Assembly: GCA_036346205.1 (NCBI GenBank)
Contig: JARFJB010001819.1
Coordinates: forward strand, 1,015,001 to 1,079,000
Origin: Vesta saturnalis
Taxonomy: Eukaryota > Arthropoda > Insecta > Coleoptera > Lampyridae
Direction: 5' to 3'
Length of the DNA: 64,000 nucleotides
The notes beneath the pieces were generated by a model. The model was given only the letters and a program-made list of their open reading frames with translations, had not been told where the DNA came from and ran no database searches. The position numbers and the translations under genes were made by a program. This document shows positions 1 to 9,965 of this stretch, piece by piece. Numbering within the stretch: position 1 is the first letter of the stretch; each line of letters begins with the position of its first letter.

Positions 1-207
1 TGTTCCAAAATAAAATTTCATGGATTTTATTAAAAAAATTGAGCGCGGCACAAGGAACTGTTGCTAAACCTGACCTTGTTTTATTTACTAAAATTTGTTA
101 TGCAAATAGTTGTAGAAGTAATAGTCTGGGCCAAAACTATCTGGAATGTACTGGGTGTGTACTGGCAGTCTTAGTGCATTTCATATTGCAGTATCCCCCC
201 GTCAAAA

Positions 208-632
208 AGACGGAGACGGAGACGGAGACGGAGACGGAGACGGAGACGGACACGGACACGGACACGGACACGGACACGGAGACGGAGACGGAGACGGAGA
301 CGGAGACGGAGACGGAGACGGAGACGGAGACGGAGACGGAGACGGAGACGGAGACGGAGACGGAGACGGAGACGGAGACGGAGACGGAGACGGAGACGGA
401 GACGGAGACGGAGACGGAGACGGAGACGGAGACGGAGACGGACACGGACACGGACACGGACACGGACACGGACACGGACACGGACACGGACACGGACACG
501 GACACGGACACGGAGACGGAGACGGAGACGGAGACGGAGACGGAGACGGAGACGGAGACGGAGACGGAGACGGAGACGGAGACGGAGACGGAGACGTAGA
601 CGGAGACGGATACGGATACGGAGACGGAGACG
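208..632. repeat. hexanucleotide array (GGAGAC/GGACAC)n
   Basis: About 70 tandem 6-bp units run without a gap. Most are GGAGAC. Two internal blocks, near 247-280 and 441-513, are pure GGACAC, and a few variant units (GTAGAC, GGATAC) lie at the right edge. Because 6 is a multiple of 3 and the units lack stop codons, several frames on both strands stay open and would encode Thr-Glu, Gly-Asp, Ser-Val or Arg-Leu dipeptide runs. These are by-products of the repeat and not proteins. The block structure suggests expansion of single-base variants after the array formed. Confidence 0.97.
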
Positions 633-639
633 CTCTACA

Positions 640-1823
640 TTTTTGTCACAGTTAGAAGCTTTATTGCATATGCTTTTGTAAACCCAAACTAACTGTATCA
701 TAATATAATTACAAAAATTAAAAAAAAGCGTTTGGTTTTTAATAATAAAAACTGTTTGCTTTGTTTACACAAGATTAACACAACTTAGTAACAATTTCAC
801 GCAATGAAACGAAATCTGAAATCTGGGAGAATATAATTATGGTAAAGTTTAACTTTATTATGTAGATTAGATGCATGACTGCCCCAAACTACCTAGCAGT
901 ACAAGTTATTCAGAGGTAGTCTTAAAGTATCCCTACTTCGATGCTAACTTTTTCAAATGGCACACCTTGTATTTATTGTCACACTTGGAAGCGTTCTTCC
1001 ATACGCTTTAAAATGATTATCGCCAAAATGCGATCCAATACCGGCTAACACGAGTTTATAATAAAAGATATTCAAAATGTCTCTCATTTTGCTGTACCAA
1101 TTTACTTTTGTTATTTTATTTATAGTGTTTGGGACATTTCTGGGCATTACATGCGTTAATGTTCTACATTCTTTTGTGTTTTTCAGTGGAGATATATTTT
1201 GTGTGACACAAGATACTAAATAACAATAAAATACCTCAACCTTTCTTCAATTTTCGCTGGTAACTAGATTTTGGATTATCATTTCGTGAAATTGTTGTGT
1301 TAAAAATATCGAGGGTTTAATGGCAGAGGGACGGAAGAACCAAAAGTTAAATTCACAGGAGAGAGAAAAAACGTTTCTCAATTTTGTTCTTGAATTGTAA
1401 TAATACATTTTCGCGAAAAACACCTTTAAACATTCTAGATTGAAGACTGACAGTAAAACTATAGTTACTTTGGTAAATTTGATATTTTTTTGGTTTATAC
1501 TCGTATTTAAAAAAAATATGCATTTAGAGTATTCAAAAATAGGCGTATAACAATTTGTAAAAAATATGTACCAGTTTCTGTTATAAATAACTACCAATTC
1601 AATTTATTAATAACAATGAGAGAACAAACGATATATCATAAATTTACGCTAATCTGATGAGTAACTAATTACTTTCTTCTACGTTTCCGTTTTAAGATTG
1701 ATGCTCTTACTGTTGGTAAGGAAGTATCACTGTCACTGGCGTCTAGATTCGTTCGTCCATCGTGAGGTAAAAGGTAAAAAAATTATATGTTTGGAATTAA
1801 TGGAGGCTTACTGTTCCACATTG
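640..1823. other. no supported gene; AT-rich sequence left of the Polinton
   Basis: No recognisable gene is seen. Short open frames, such as one at 1247-1597 on the minus strand, have AT-rich composition and no family resemblance. One small stretch at 1669-1761 (minus) reads as about 30 codons of acidic/Ser-rich sequence ending in the basic tail SILKRKRRRK before a stop. It could be the end of an exon from a lost gene or element, but it has no convincing splice acceptor or partner exon here. Confidence 0.5.
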
Positions 1824-2330
1824 ATAAGTTGCAGAAGGCCAACATTATAAGGAGACACCTTGCCGACACCACTTTTAATCGGATGACGTCACAATTAAAA
1901 GGAATGAGGATGGTCGTGGCCACACCCTTTCCCCCACGTGGCCTCGCCCACTTCCGGCTGATTGGTCCTGAGGGCGCATACTGGCCCAGGATGCGCGTTC
2001 TGACTGGAGGGGCTAAGGGTAGGTCACGACCCTGGTTTCTGATTTGTCCTTAGAGTCCGCCCAACCTCTAGGCTCTATGCTCTGATTGGAGGTCCAAGGC
2101 TCTGTATTCTGATTGGCTGGCTTTGTTTGTTTCTGACGCCATCTAGTGGTTTATTTTTAAAACTAATGAATGTTTTATGTAATAGAGGTTGGTCGTGGCT
2201 CCACCTAGTAGCATATTGTAAAAGTAGATTTAACTGTTATGGTGGGAAATATGAAGTAGTATTCTAATAATGGGGGCTGCATACTATCTCACAAGACTCC
2301 TAAACTTGTCACAGTTTTCAAATCAACATC
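1824..2330. repeat. left terminal inverted repeat of the Polinton
   Basis: It matches the reverse complement of the right end. Shared blocks include the stretch with ACTTTTAATCGGATGACGTC (near 1872-1895 and 8915-8945), the CACTAGATGGCG/CGCCATCTAGTG block, and the block running from AACTGTTATGGTGGGAAAT to the ACTCCTAAACTTG area near 2310. The left copy holds only one unit of the sequence that is tandemly repeated in the right copy. Confidence 0.85.
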
Positions 2331-2594
2331 GGACTTGTGTCTTGTTTCTGTGTCTGGGCTCTTCTATCTGTAACAAGTTTCAATATAGAATCATACGGTA
2401 CAGTCATCATTAGTCGTCAGTAAAACACCAAAGTCCTAAATTTTTTTTATTTATTACAGTGGCATTGTAGAAAAACAAGCATTGTATAGTAACTTGATTA
2501 TTTCATTATTTATAATTAAACATGTAGTGAAAAACTTATTTACAAAATCAACGATTGGTAAATTATTTAATCTAAAATACAAAACATTATCGTA

Positions 2595-2842
2595 TAAAGT
2601 CTACACACATCCGAATGATAATCCTGCAGTGTCGTTTTGTTCTGATGGAATCATCTAGCATTCTTCTCCAGGTAGCCCAGTGGAGGTCGTCCAAAGGAAT
2701 CAAAATACTCCCTGTTACCATTATCGTCAATGTAGATAGCTGTCAAATGTTGACTTGGTTTGTTTGCTGGATCTGTGTTCACAATAATTGCACACGGTCT
2801 ATGTGTGTGCCGCGGTAACTGCACATACAAGACGTAATACAT
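2595..2842 (-). pseudogene. Polinton adenain-like cysteine protease fragment
   Basis: About 63 codons are open, and the frame continues past a stop for about 15 more. It shows the typical protease core: IIVNTDPANKPSQHLTAIYI carries the catalytic-type His in an H-x-x-AIY context, followed by EYFDSFGRPP with the Asp. After the stop, LQDYHSDVCR matches the region that holds the catalytic Cys. In intact relatives this is a C48/adenain-like cysteine protease thought to mature virion proteins. The usual HW is HL here, and the Gly after Cys is Arg. Together with the in-frame stop and missing N-terminus, this makes it a dead fragment. It lies downstream of the capsid genes, its normal Polinton context. 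Confidence 0.8.
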
Positions 2843-2859
2843 TCTTGTGGTTGGGGATC

Positions 2860-3319
2860 AATTTCATACATCTCAACACTTGTACCGCATACATCTTTGG
2901 AGTTGGTATGCGTTCAGTACTGTAATAGTAATACCAGAGCACACATAGGACCCTGGATGTTATGGTTTAAACAACTATACGCTCTCGCTTCCTTTTTTAA
3001 TTTATTAATGGAGAGGCAACTAATCTCGTTCAGGTTTAGTATTTCTTTGTTAACAAATCTAAAAACTGTTGTTTTTCACTACGCTTAACGTGAATATTGT
3101 TAAAAGACACGAACGCTCTTATCAACTCCTGCTGGAAATCGTTGTAGGGTACATACCCCGACCGCCATTTCTGGTTTGATATGGGTTTTGTTATAAAATA
3201 ATCTCGGGTTTTACCAGCATCAGCAATAAATCACTACGATCTGTCACCACGGCAATTTCTTTCGGTATGCATTCATCGTTAACACCTCTAACCCCTTGTA
3301 CGTCCAAGTGTGCATCCAT
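2860..3319 (-). pseudogene. conserved Polinton protein of unknown function, decayed
   Basis: Starting at an ATG at 3319, the frame begins MDAHLDVQGVRG and continues through IPKEIAVVTD, then is interrupted by a stop and a frameshift. Further blocks such as WRSGYVPYNDFQQ and a Cys/His-containing tail near 2900-2980 follow in other frames. I recognise this pattern (M-D-x-H-x-D-V-Q-G, then K-E-I-A, W-x-x-G-Y-x-P-Y, then a C/H segment) as a protein found beside the capsid gene in arthropod Polintons. I do not know its function. It sits directly after the capsid gene on the same strand. Confidence 0.55.
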
Positions 3320-3363
3320 CTTCTTTCAGCTGTTGCTGTACAGTAAAGCTTGTGATCTAGAGT

Positions 3364-4177
3364 TAGCCCTTTGAACAGGTAAAATCTACGACGACATTTC
3401 TATGTTTATTGACCTCGATCACGTTATCGAATTCGGCACACACCAAACAGTTAACGGTTTCCGCAAGAGCTTCTTCAAAACCGATTTCCAGACACAGAGA
3501 ACCGTTTCTAACTAAATTCCAGTGTGTGCTAGCGTTTGCAGATCAGTCAGGAATTAGGTCAAAGGCCATTAAACAATAGCCGTTAGGATAATCACTTCTT
3601 GATATATCGTTTCCCTCATTCAAAAAATGAATACCCGTACTGGAGAATAAGGTGTGATACGCCCTTACACATAAACCATTTGCTGTAAAGTTTGGTTGTA
3701 AGGCCTTCGAAGGAATTTGCTGGCCTTCAATACATAACCATATGTAGTTAATATTGTTATGATAAAAATTGAACGGAGTTGAGGCGTAAACACCGCTGAA
3801 GGCTTTATTTGCTACAAACCCTACGATACATCGTTTAAGTAACTGACCCAGGAAAACATTATCCAATGATTTTTTCTGTATGCGAAAAAAAAGTGAAAAA
3901 AAAACAATGCATCCAATTGTTTATCGGTGCTACAACATCCCTGTCAGTAAGTCTTGCTTTATAACTTTAGCTGTGATGTACAATATGGTCTCACTTAATT
4001 CTATGTAAATGTTTGCATTTCCGGGCACTATAGATTCTATTGGGGCGTCATCACTCAGAGCTCATAAGGGTTTGTAATCCATTCACCACTCTCGATACTT
4101 GTCTGCGTCGATGGTAAAGCAAACAAATTCAATTCGGCGTTGATGCACTCACACGATTGTGCATGTAGAAAAGCCAT
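3364..4177 (-). pseudogene. Polinton major capsid protein (double jelly roll), internally deleted
   Basis: The N-terminus starts at the ATG at 4177 with MAFLHAQSCEC and, after a frameshift near 4060, continues as DAPIESIVPG...YIELSETILY, typical of the start of Polinton capsid proteins. The C-terminal part (3866 to 3364) contains GYCLMAFDLIPD, then a stop, then STHWNLVRNGSL, ETVNCLVCAEFDN and VIEVNKHRNVVVDF, the conserved end of the family. About 270 codons remain where 500-700 are usual, so the centre has been lost (junction near 3870-3960). The protein would form the icosahedral shell if Polintons make virions. It lies between the minor-capsid-like gene and the gene at 2860-3319. Confidence 0.85.
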
Positions 4178-4182
4178 TATTA

Positions 4183-4443
4183 CTATTTTGAAAATATATC
4201 GTCGTAAGTAGGTTTCTTCTTAGCAGCTTTCAGCAGAGACTGATTATTATCGGACAGACGCACTCTTTTATACCCCGACCCCTCCATCATTTTATCGATT
4301 TTCTCGCCGACTTTACGTTTAAGATTTCTACCTGCGTCATGAAATCTGTCTTGAAATGACTCCTTAATAGGACGATCCCCTATGACGTCACCAAGGATGC
4401 TGGTCCTTGTCCTTTGAGCTTTTTTTTTCAACAGCCTTTGCAT
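4183..4443 (-). CDS. Polinton minor-capsid-like basic protein
   Basis: An intact 86-codon frame encodes a very basic protein: MQRLLKKKAQRTRTSILGDV at the start, a KRKVGEKIDKMMEGSGYKRV centre and a Lys-rich end. Proteins of this size and composition sit immediately upstream of the major capsid gene in Polintons and are compared to adenovirus core or minor capsid proteins. The assignment rests on position, size and the GSGYKR signature. The reading frame is the least damaged in the element, but without its partners it is unlikely to function. It ends 6 bp before the capsid ATG. Confidence 0.6.
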   Translation of the reverse strand: MQRLLKKKAQRTRTSILGDVIGDRPIKESFQDRFHDAGRNLKRKVGEKIDKMMEGSGYKRVRLSDNNQSLLKAAKKKPTYDDIFSK

Positions 4444-4584
4444 CAGACTTAAATAACGGTATTATATTTCTAAATATACCGCTAAACTAGCTTCATGTTA
4501 CCAGGAAAATACGCCATTGAGCTATTACTCAATAAGGTCAGATAAAACTCCATTTTTATATATACCTCACCTGCAAAGCTAACA

Positions 4585-5225
4585 TTAACTATTAAATTTG
4601 TCACGGTATCCACGCCACTTGACCAAGTATTGTGTATGTCGGCCACGACCCTGCTCTGCTAAAATCTTATCGATTTTAAATAGAGTGTCTTTATAAACCG
4701 TAACAACTTGCAATTCTTCCTCGTAAAACGTACCCACAACAGGATCGTTATTAAGATCGATTATCGGTAAACTGGCAGTCTTCTTTTATCACTGCACTAA
4801 TTGTAAAAACGTCCTCGCTCCAATTCTCAAAGGCATACTTAGTTCTGGCGAGTTTGACATGCTCACCGACTTTATATTTAGGACGATGTGCTAAGCCTTT
4901 CGCGTACAGGTAATTCCACACTTCCAAAATGTTTTCATCGTTTACAGCCGCAGGGAACATCTTTATACTTGAATGAGAGCTATTGTTGTAAGCGGCCATA
5001 AGATTTTGGAGTACATCAATATGCTTGTAGGAATTTTTGTAGATTTGCCGGCGTATTGTCACCTCCTTAAGAATGTAGGTGAATGCTTCAATTACGGAGG
5101 GGGTTGTCTTCGTTTTAAGAGCTCTCGCCCAAGCCAGCTTGCTAAACACATCAATAACCGTTAGTACGTAATTGTATCCATTATTGTGTTTACTCGTATC
5201 GCAAAGATCTGCTTGTCACAACTCG
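4585..5225 (-). pseudogene. Polinton retroviral-type integrase (rve) with C-terminal chromodomain
   Basis: Reading from 5225 down, ADLCDTSKHNNGYNY and VLTVIDVFSKLAWARALKTK give the start of the rve catalytic core, including the first Asp. MAAYNNSSHSSIKMFPAAV follows, and then KYKVGEHVKLARTKYAFENW, which is typical of the family's post-core region. After a frameshift near 4755, a chromodomain reads QYLVKWRGYRDKF before a stop at 4585. The N-terminal zinc-binding region is absent, because the upstream side joins directly to the 210-bp tandem duplication. The enzyme would insert the element into the genome. The missing N-terminus and frameshift make it inactive. Confidence 0.85.
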
Positions 5226-5613
5226 TAAAGGTTGATTACAATATATCACAGTATATAGGCGTAAGGAACAGTTCAACCTTAGGTGATGCAGTATAACGTC
5301 TTAGAGTATTTCCGATAAACTTTCGTGGTATATTATTCCTTTAATGTGCGCCTCAAACTGTTGCCAGTCGTACGTATTTGGTGGTTTTTGATGTCTTAAC
5401 GTATCGTATCGCAAAGATCTGCTTGTCACAACTCGTAAAGGTTGATTACAATATATCACAGTATATAGGCGTAAGGAACCGTTCAACCTTAGGTGATGCA
5501 GTATCACGTCTTCGAGTATTTCCGATAAACTTTCGTGGTACATTATTCCTTTAATGTGCGCCTCAAACTGTTGCCAGTCGTACGTATTTGGTGGTTTTTG
5601 ATGTCTTAACGAA
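5194..5613. repeat. 210-bp tandem duplication inside the Polinton
   Basis: Two head-to-tail copies (5194-5403 and 5404-5613) differ at only a few positions. Each holds the end of the upstream gene plus the first codons of the integrase core. The period is 210 bp, so the minus-strand frame stays open through both copies and creates a fusion reading frame that repeats RHQKPPNTYDWQQFEAHIKG. Confidence 0.95.
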
Positions 5614-5914
5614 TCGTGAATGAGATCGATAATGTTGGAATGTGGGATAATCTCACCTTTTATTGTGACAGTATCCTTTTTGTCCCAAAATACATCACCA
5701 ACATTATTCAGTATGCGAAAGAAATCCTCACCTTTCTTCTTATATATAGGAGGAAGCGTTGATAATATTTCGTCGCCTGCCAAGCCTTTACGTCTCGGTG
5801 TGTCGCCAATATCATCTCTGATGCTATGATAGCAGGTTGACGTAACTGATTGGAACAGTGTAGATATCTTTGAAGAACTCGGTTGTACTGTTCCCATTTG
5901 ACATGGTCAGTCAT
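5301..5914 (-). pseudogene. conserved Polinton protein of unknown function, frameshifted
   Basis: The N-terminus MTDHVKWEQYNRVLQRYLH starts at 5914 in one frame. After a frameshift near 5830 the protein continues in another frame with RRKGLAGDEILSTLPPIYKK, then DVFWDKKDTVTIKGEIIPHS and the duplicated RHQKPPNTYDWQQFEAHIKG. The pattern of an N-terminal VKWEQY block, an RKG/LPP block and a W-D...G-E-I-I block followed by LIHDSLRH is familiar from arthropod Polintons, but I know of no function. The 210-bp duplication extends the frame artificially. Confidence 0.55.
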
Positions 5915-6017
5915 TTTGGATTTTAAAACTGAATTCATATCGTTGCCTAGCTCCGCTATAATGTTGTCTTATGTAGTATATGGCGCATACTAATCTTCTT
6001 CGGATTGTGGTCCATAG

Positions 6018-6330
6018 TTATTGAAACAAATTACCCAGAATACCTCCAAGTAATGGTTCTAACAGAAGTGGTAGAAATGCATCGCCCTGCTATACAAGAA
6101 GCTGTTTCTTCGTTTTTATAGATTCGTCTCTCTACGGCAAGCTTATTTGATAGAGTCGCTGCTTCTAATCACTTGACAGAGGTACACGGCCATTTAAAAT
6201 GTTGTGTGCATACTCACAGATACATTGGACCTGCTTACTTCAAACGTTTCAATAAAGCATCACGTTGACTTTTACTTAATCTGGCTAATGTGCGAAGGAT
6301 ATCGGTGTTTTTGCTCAAAACGTCAGCCAT
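6018..6330 (-). pseudogene. small conserved Polinton protein (PY-like)
   Basis: The ATG at 6330 opens MADVLSKNTDILRTLARLSK, then QRDALLKRLK. A frameshift follows, then VQCICEYAHNILNGRVPL, two stops, and an end resembling FLPLLLEPLLGGILG. This Leu-rich start, the C-x-C-E-x-x-x-N-x-L-x-G-x-V-P-L centre and the Gly/Leu-rich hydrophobic end are a hallmark of a small protein encoded next to the ATPase in Polintons. Its ATG overlaps the end of the ATPase frame by a few codons, as in compact viral gene layouts. It has several disabling changes. Confidence 0.65.
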
Positions 6331-6795
6331 CGTATATGATGTAATCTTTATAATTGTGAGCCTTAAACCCTTTTTTCACTATATATACTTGACAAATGCC
6401 TTGAGGTTCGAATATATTTGTTGTATATCGTAGCACGTGCGGTGTATTCTGATTTAAATCGAACAATAATTACCCTTGTGGATTTGATGTGGCTTCTATG
6501 ATGCAGCCTTTTGTAATAATATCCACTAACGAACCGTTAGTTTCTCGCATTAGATCGTCAATTATTGTTAAGACCGGTTTTTCACCGGTTGGTCCATATC
6601 AGGTAAACCCTTCTGAAATTCCACCGAGGAATCTTTGAATAATGGCTGCCACTTGTTGTATAACCAAATAATGTTTTCGAAAGTTATATCGCAGACAGTT
6701 TCGATATTTTTTAGAAAATCCACGATAAAATACGATTTCCCACAACCCGATGGCCCCGCAACTGTTACTGAAAAGGGATCCTTAAACTGACCCCC
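6315..6795 (-). pseudogene. Polinton DNA-packaging ATPase (A32/FtsK-like), frameshifted
   Basis: From about 6795 down, FSVTVAGPSGCGKSYF gives a clear P-loop (Walker A, GPSGCGKS), followed by ENIIWLYNKWQPLF. A frameshift near 6570 is needed to reach the Walker B segment, VLTIIDDLMRE. A further stop lies near 6465. The P-loop type, the following aromatic-rich strand and the position upstream of the PY-like gene fit the Polinton packaging ATPase, related to poxvirus A32. The C-terminal half after Walker B matches poorly. Inferred role: pumping DNA into a capsid. It is clearly dead. Confidence 0.8.
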
Positions 6796-6839
6796 CCATC
6801 TTGAATCTCGAAGCGATACTAATGATCACGTTCTGTTAA

Positions 6840-7483
6840 ATAACAAATAAAAAATCTCTAATGTCCTGTAGGTAGATTCAGCAATTGTCTTATGTTCCTA
6901 AAATAACATTTTAACTTAAGTTGTGATATGAAATCTGTTTCAGTCATAAGACCCTAGATACAGAAACGAGGTGCAAATCTAAAACGTTGATTTGAAATCA
7001 GTTTCTGGCAAAAGAATCTTAGATACGGAAACAGGATGATACATCAGTTGTCGATAATTGTATCATCTCTAATACTATATCACATACTAACTATTAAGTG
7101 ATGAGTGTTTTCGTGGTAAAACTTGCATGGACATATATATGGAATTTATTCATTGTTTACGGTCAGGTGAGAAATCGCACACTCACTTTCTGTATAATTA
7201 CCTAATTAACGGGTTTATGTAAGACTCATTAAGATGTTTTATTATTATTATAGAGATTTTTTGAACGATAATATTGTATTTAAAATCATCGGTATATTTT
7301 ACTTTTGTCTTGCTTATCTTTTAATATCAAGACGGTGTTTAGTTTTCTTTGAAATATCCTCTAAATTGAGCATGTGGTTAAACAGCGCAGCATACCGGAT
7401 ACAATTTTTGATATATCTCTTCGGGAATCTTAATAGGTTCTTAATCTATACTCATTATTTGTTTATCTTAAGCAGTATTGTGT

Positions 7484-7537
<54 letters not shown>

Positions 7538-7944
7538 ATGCGTGCATGCGTGCGTTCGTGCATTCGTGCGTGCGTGTGTGTATACACACATACTTGTTAT
7601 TAGAATAGCAGAAAGAAAGCACGTCTTAAGGTATGACTATTGTTTTTAATATATATTTTATTCGATATGGTTTACGCAAAATGCTGTTAAAAATTTTAAT
7701 GTATTATTATTCTTGTAGCTTGACGTCATAAACCAACTTTGCAATAGCGTTAGCTGTTATTTTATAGACACGATCTCAGACCGTTCGTTTAGTTAATTAG
7801 ATAAAGGTAAGAGCGCTACGCTATTTTAAAATCTATAACATTACGTGGCAAGTATTTGTAGTTGTAATCGTTATAGTTATTGATTTGCATATAATAAACT
7901 ATTAAAACCTTTTATCTTTTATTTCCGATAAATCAATTGCGGAA
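6840..7944. other. Polinton interior without recognised genes; GT microsatellite
   Basis: No homology is recognised. In intact Polintons the polymerase and other genes would lie inside the repeats, so this may be one edge of the large deletion or an unrelated insertion. A (GT)n microsatellite at about 7482-7532 passes into a degenerate TGCG/TGCA tract to 7590, which keeps an apparent Val-Cys frame open. Confidence 0.6.
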
Positions 7945-8975
7945 AGGGGGCCTATGCAGTGGCAAGTTTAGGAGTCCGTACGGAGTATTATGAGATAGTA
8001 TACGGGACCCATTATTAGAATACTATTTCAAATTTCCCACCATAACAGTTAAATCTACTTTTAAAATATACTACTAGGTGGGGCCACAATCCACCTCTAT
8101 TCCAGAAAACATTCATTAGTTTTAAAAATACACCACTAGATGGCGTCACAAACAGGGGCCCTCCACGGGGCAAAGACCTGAGAACAAGTTCCGGAGTCCT
8201 ATAAATTGTCTTGTGACATAGTATGTGGGCCCAATTATTAGAATACTGTTTCAAATTTCAAGTTTTCCCGCCATAACAAACAAGGGGGCCCCACAGTGAG
8301 GCGAATAACCGAGAACAAGTTCAGGAGTCCTATAGCTGTCTTATAAAATAGTATGCGGGAGAATTATTAGAATACTACTTCAAATTTTAAGTTTTCTCGC
8401 CCTAACAAACAAGGGGGCCCCACAGTGAGGCGAATAACCGAGAACAAGTTCAGGAGTCCTATAGCTGTCTTATGAAATAGTATGCGGGAGAATTATTAGA
8501 ATACTACTTCAAATTTTAAGTTTTCTCGCTATAGTAAGCAAGGGGGCCTGACAATGGGGTGAAGACCCGAGAACAAGTTCCAGGGTTCTATAGCTGTCTT
8601 GCGAGAGGGGATGGGGCCATCATTATTAAAATACTATTTTAAATTTCAAGTTTTCCCGCCCTAACAATTACAGGAACCTACATCTACTTTTAAAAATTAA
8701 ATCTACTTTTAAAATATACTACTAGGTGGAACCACGATCTATTATAGAAAACATTCATTAGTTTTAAAAATACACCAGCTGGCTCCACAAACAAAGAAAC
8801 AAAGTCAACCAATCAGAGTACAAAGCCTAATGCCTCTAAGCAGAGCACTAAGCGTGGACACTGGGCGGAGTCTAACGACCAATCAGAAACCAAGGGGCGT
8901 GGCCTACTCCTTTTAATTGTGACGTCATCCGATTAAAAGTGGTGGGACAAAGTGTCCCCCTTCTGCTGTCAACTA
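7945..8975. repeat. right terminal inverted repeat of the Polinton, with internal tandem units
   Basis: This is the reverse-complement counterpart of 1824-2330, enlarged by tandem copies of an approximately 129-bp unit. The TTATTAGAATACT anchor recurs at 8012, 8235, 8364, 8493 and (diverged) 8623. The units at 8235 and 8364 are nearly identical and share GGGGGCCCCACAGTGAGG. Subterminal tandem repeats are common in Polinton ends. The asymmetry between the two ends suggests repeat gain on the right. Confidence 0.85.
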
Positions 8976-9299
8976 TTCTAACACGAGTGCTTAGGTGTGT
9001 GCAAAGAATGTTTTGTACTATTTTTTCTGTTGCGGGATTATTTCATCTTATTTATTAATTACTGACGACTTAAAGATCTGGTTGTAAAATAATTAAGTTA
9101 GCAACAGTTAGTTAATTTGTTTACGGTATTAATGTTAGATTTGAGACGTACAATGTCAATATCAGAAATAAGTTCAACACCATCTGAACTGCGCTAAGTT
9201 GCGACAAATTGGTGCCTCCACTTTATAGAAGACTTACTCCATGCTACGATTAATGATAAACATTCGATAAAACGTTGATATATCAAAATTCATGAAACT

Positions 9300-9965
9300 T
9301 TAAGCATTTCTTAAACGATCGTCGGTAGGGTTTGTGCCCAACAAATCAAAAATACTAGAATATAGCGAAATAGAAAAATGTATTAGTGGTGAACCTGACA
9401 GACTATCTTGCTATAAAGGTGAGTTAATGATATTCTGTGACCTACAATATAACAATGCAGTTTTTAGGTGATTTTAATTATGGGTTACTGGGATGCCTGC
9501 TTCCAAATTGATGATGTTGAATATAAAAATGAATCAGTTTTCGTCAAAAACCAAAAAACTAAATCTAATCACCGAATATTGTTTGTAATAAGAAACGACC
9601 ATTGGATAAATCTAATAAAAAAATATTATAGCTTGAGGCCAACTCATATCAAACACCAACGTTTTTTATATACTACAAAAATGGCTGTTGCACACAACAA
9701 CCAATTGGTATAAATAAAATGGGCGCGACGCCGATGGCTTATTGCTAAATACCAATACCTACCAGTACCTCTTATCTTCTGTGGACATTGTTTTCGACTC
9801 AGCGTCGCATTTGGCCAACAGTGGCGGTGATTTAATTATAGTGAAGCAACATGGCGGATGTAAAAGCTCCACTGTAGCAGAAGGCTACATAGAAGTGTCC
9901 ACAAGTAAGAAAATTGAAGTGGCAGAAATGTTTTCAGTGCGTGGAGCAACTTCTACAGGTTAACT
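9300..9965 (+). pseudogene. Crypton-like tyrosine recombinase relic
   Basis: Scattered over three frames are blocks of a tyrosine recombinase family common in arthropod genomes: an N-terminal VPNKSKILEYSEIEKCI, the core IMGYWDACFQIDDVEYKN, and LRPTHIKHQRFLY. Next comes GHCFRLSVAFGQQW, which holds the H-x-x-R motif, and then KQHGGCKSSTVAEGYIE, which holds the second His and the nucleophile Tyr. Such enzymes cut and rejoin DNA through a 3'-phosphotyrosine bond, and Crypton transposons encode them. The family's usual Arg of the first motif (GACR-x-x-E-L) is not retained and frameshifts abound, so it is inactive. It lies 325 bp beyond the Polinton end, and I see no sign that the two belong together. 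Confidence 0.72.

Larger units (their letters stand above)
1824..8975. mobile_element. degraded Polinton/Maverick element
   Basis: A 7.15-kb unit is bounded by related inverted terminal repeats (1824-2330 and about 7945-8975). It contains, all on the minus strand, relics of the Polinton gene set: adenain-like cysteine protease, an unnamed conserved protein, double jelly-roll major capsid protein, a minor-capsid-like protein, retroviral-type integrase with chromodomain, two small conserved Polinton proteins and an A32/FtsK-type packaging ATPase. Intact Polintons are usually 15-20 kb and carry a protein-primed family B DNA polymerase. None was found, so a large internal deletion is inferred. 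All genes carry stops or frameshifts. A clean 6-bp target duplication could not be read. Confidence 0.85.

Noticed and set aside
39..701. Long open frames on both strands encoding Thr-Glu, Gly-Asp, Ser-Val or Arg-Leu repeats
   Set aside because: They arise from the 6-bp array having no stop codons. There is no start context, no flanking coding and no family.
1669..1761. Short exon-like piece ending in a basic tail
   Set aside because: No acceptor splice site or partner exon could be found, so it was only noted in the region description.
7234..7608. 124-codon frame with a hydrophobic start and a Val-Cys run
   Set aside because: The length is caused by the (GT)n microsatellite. The upstream part is AT-rich with no similarity.
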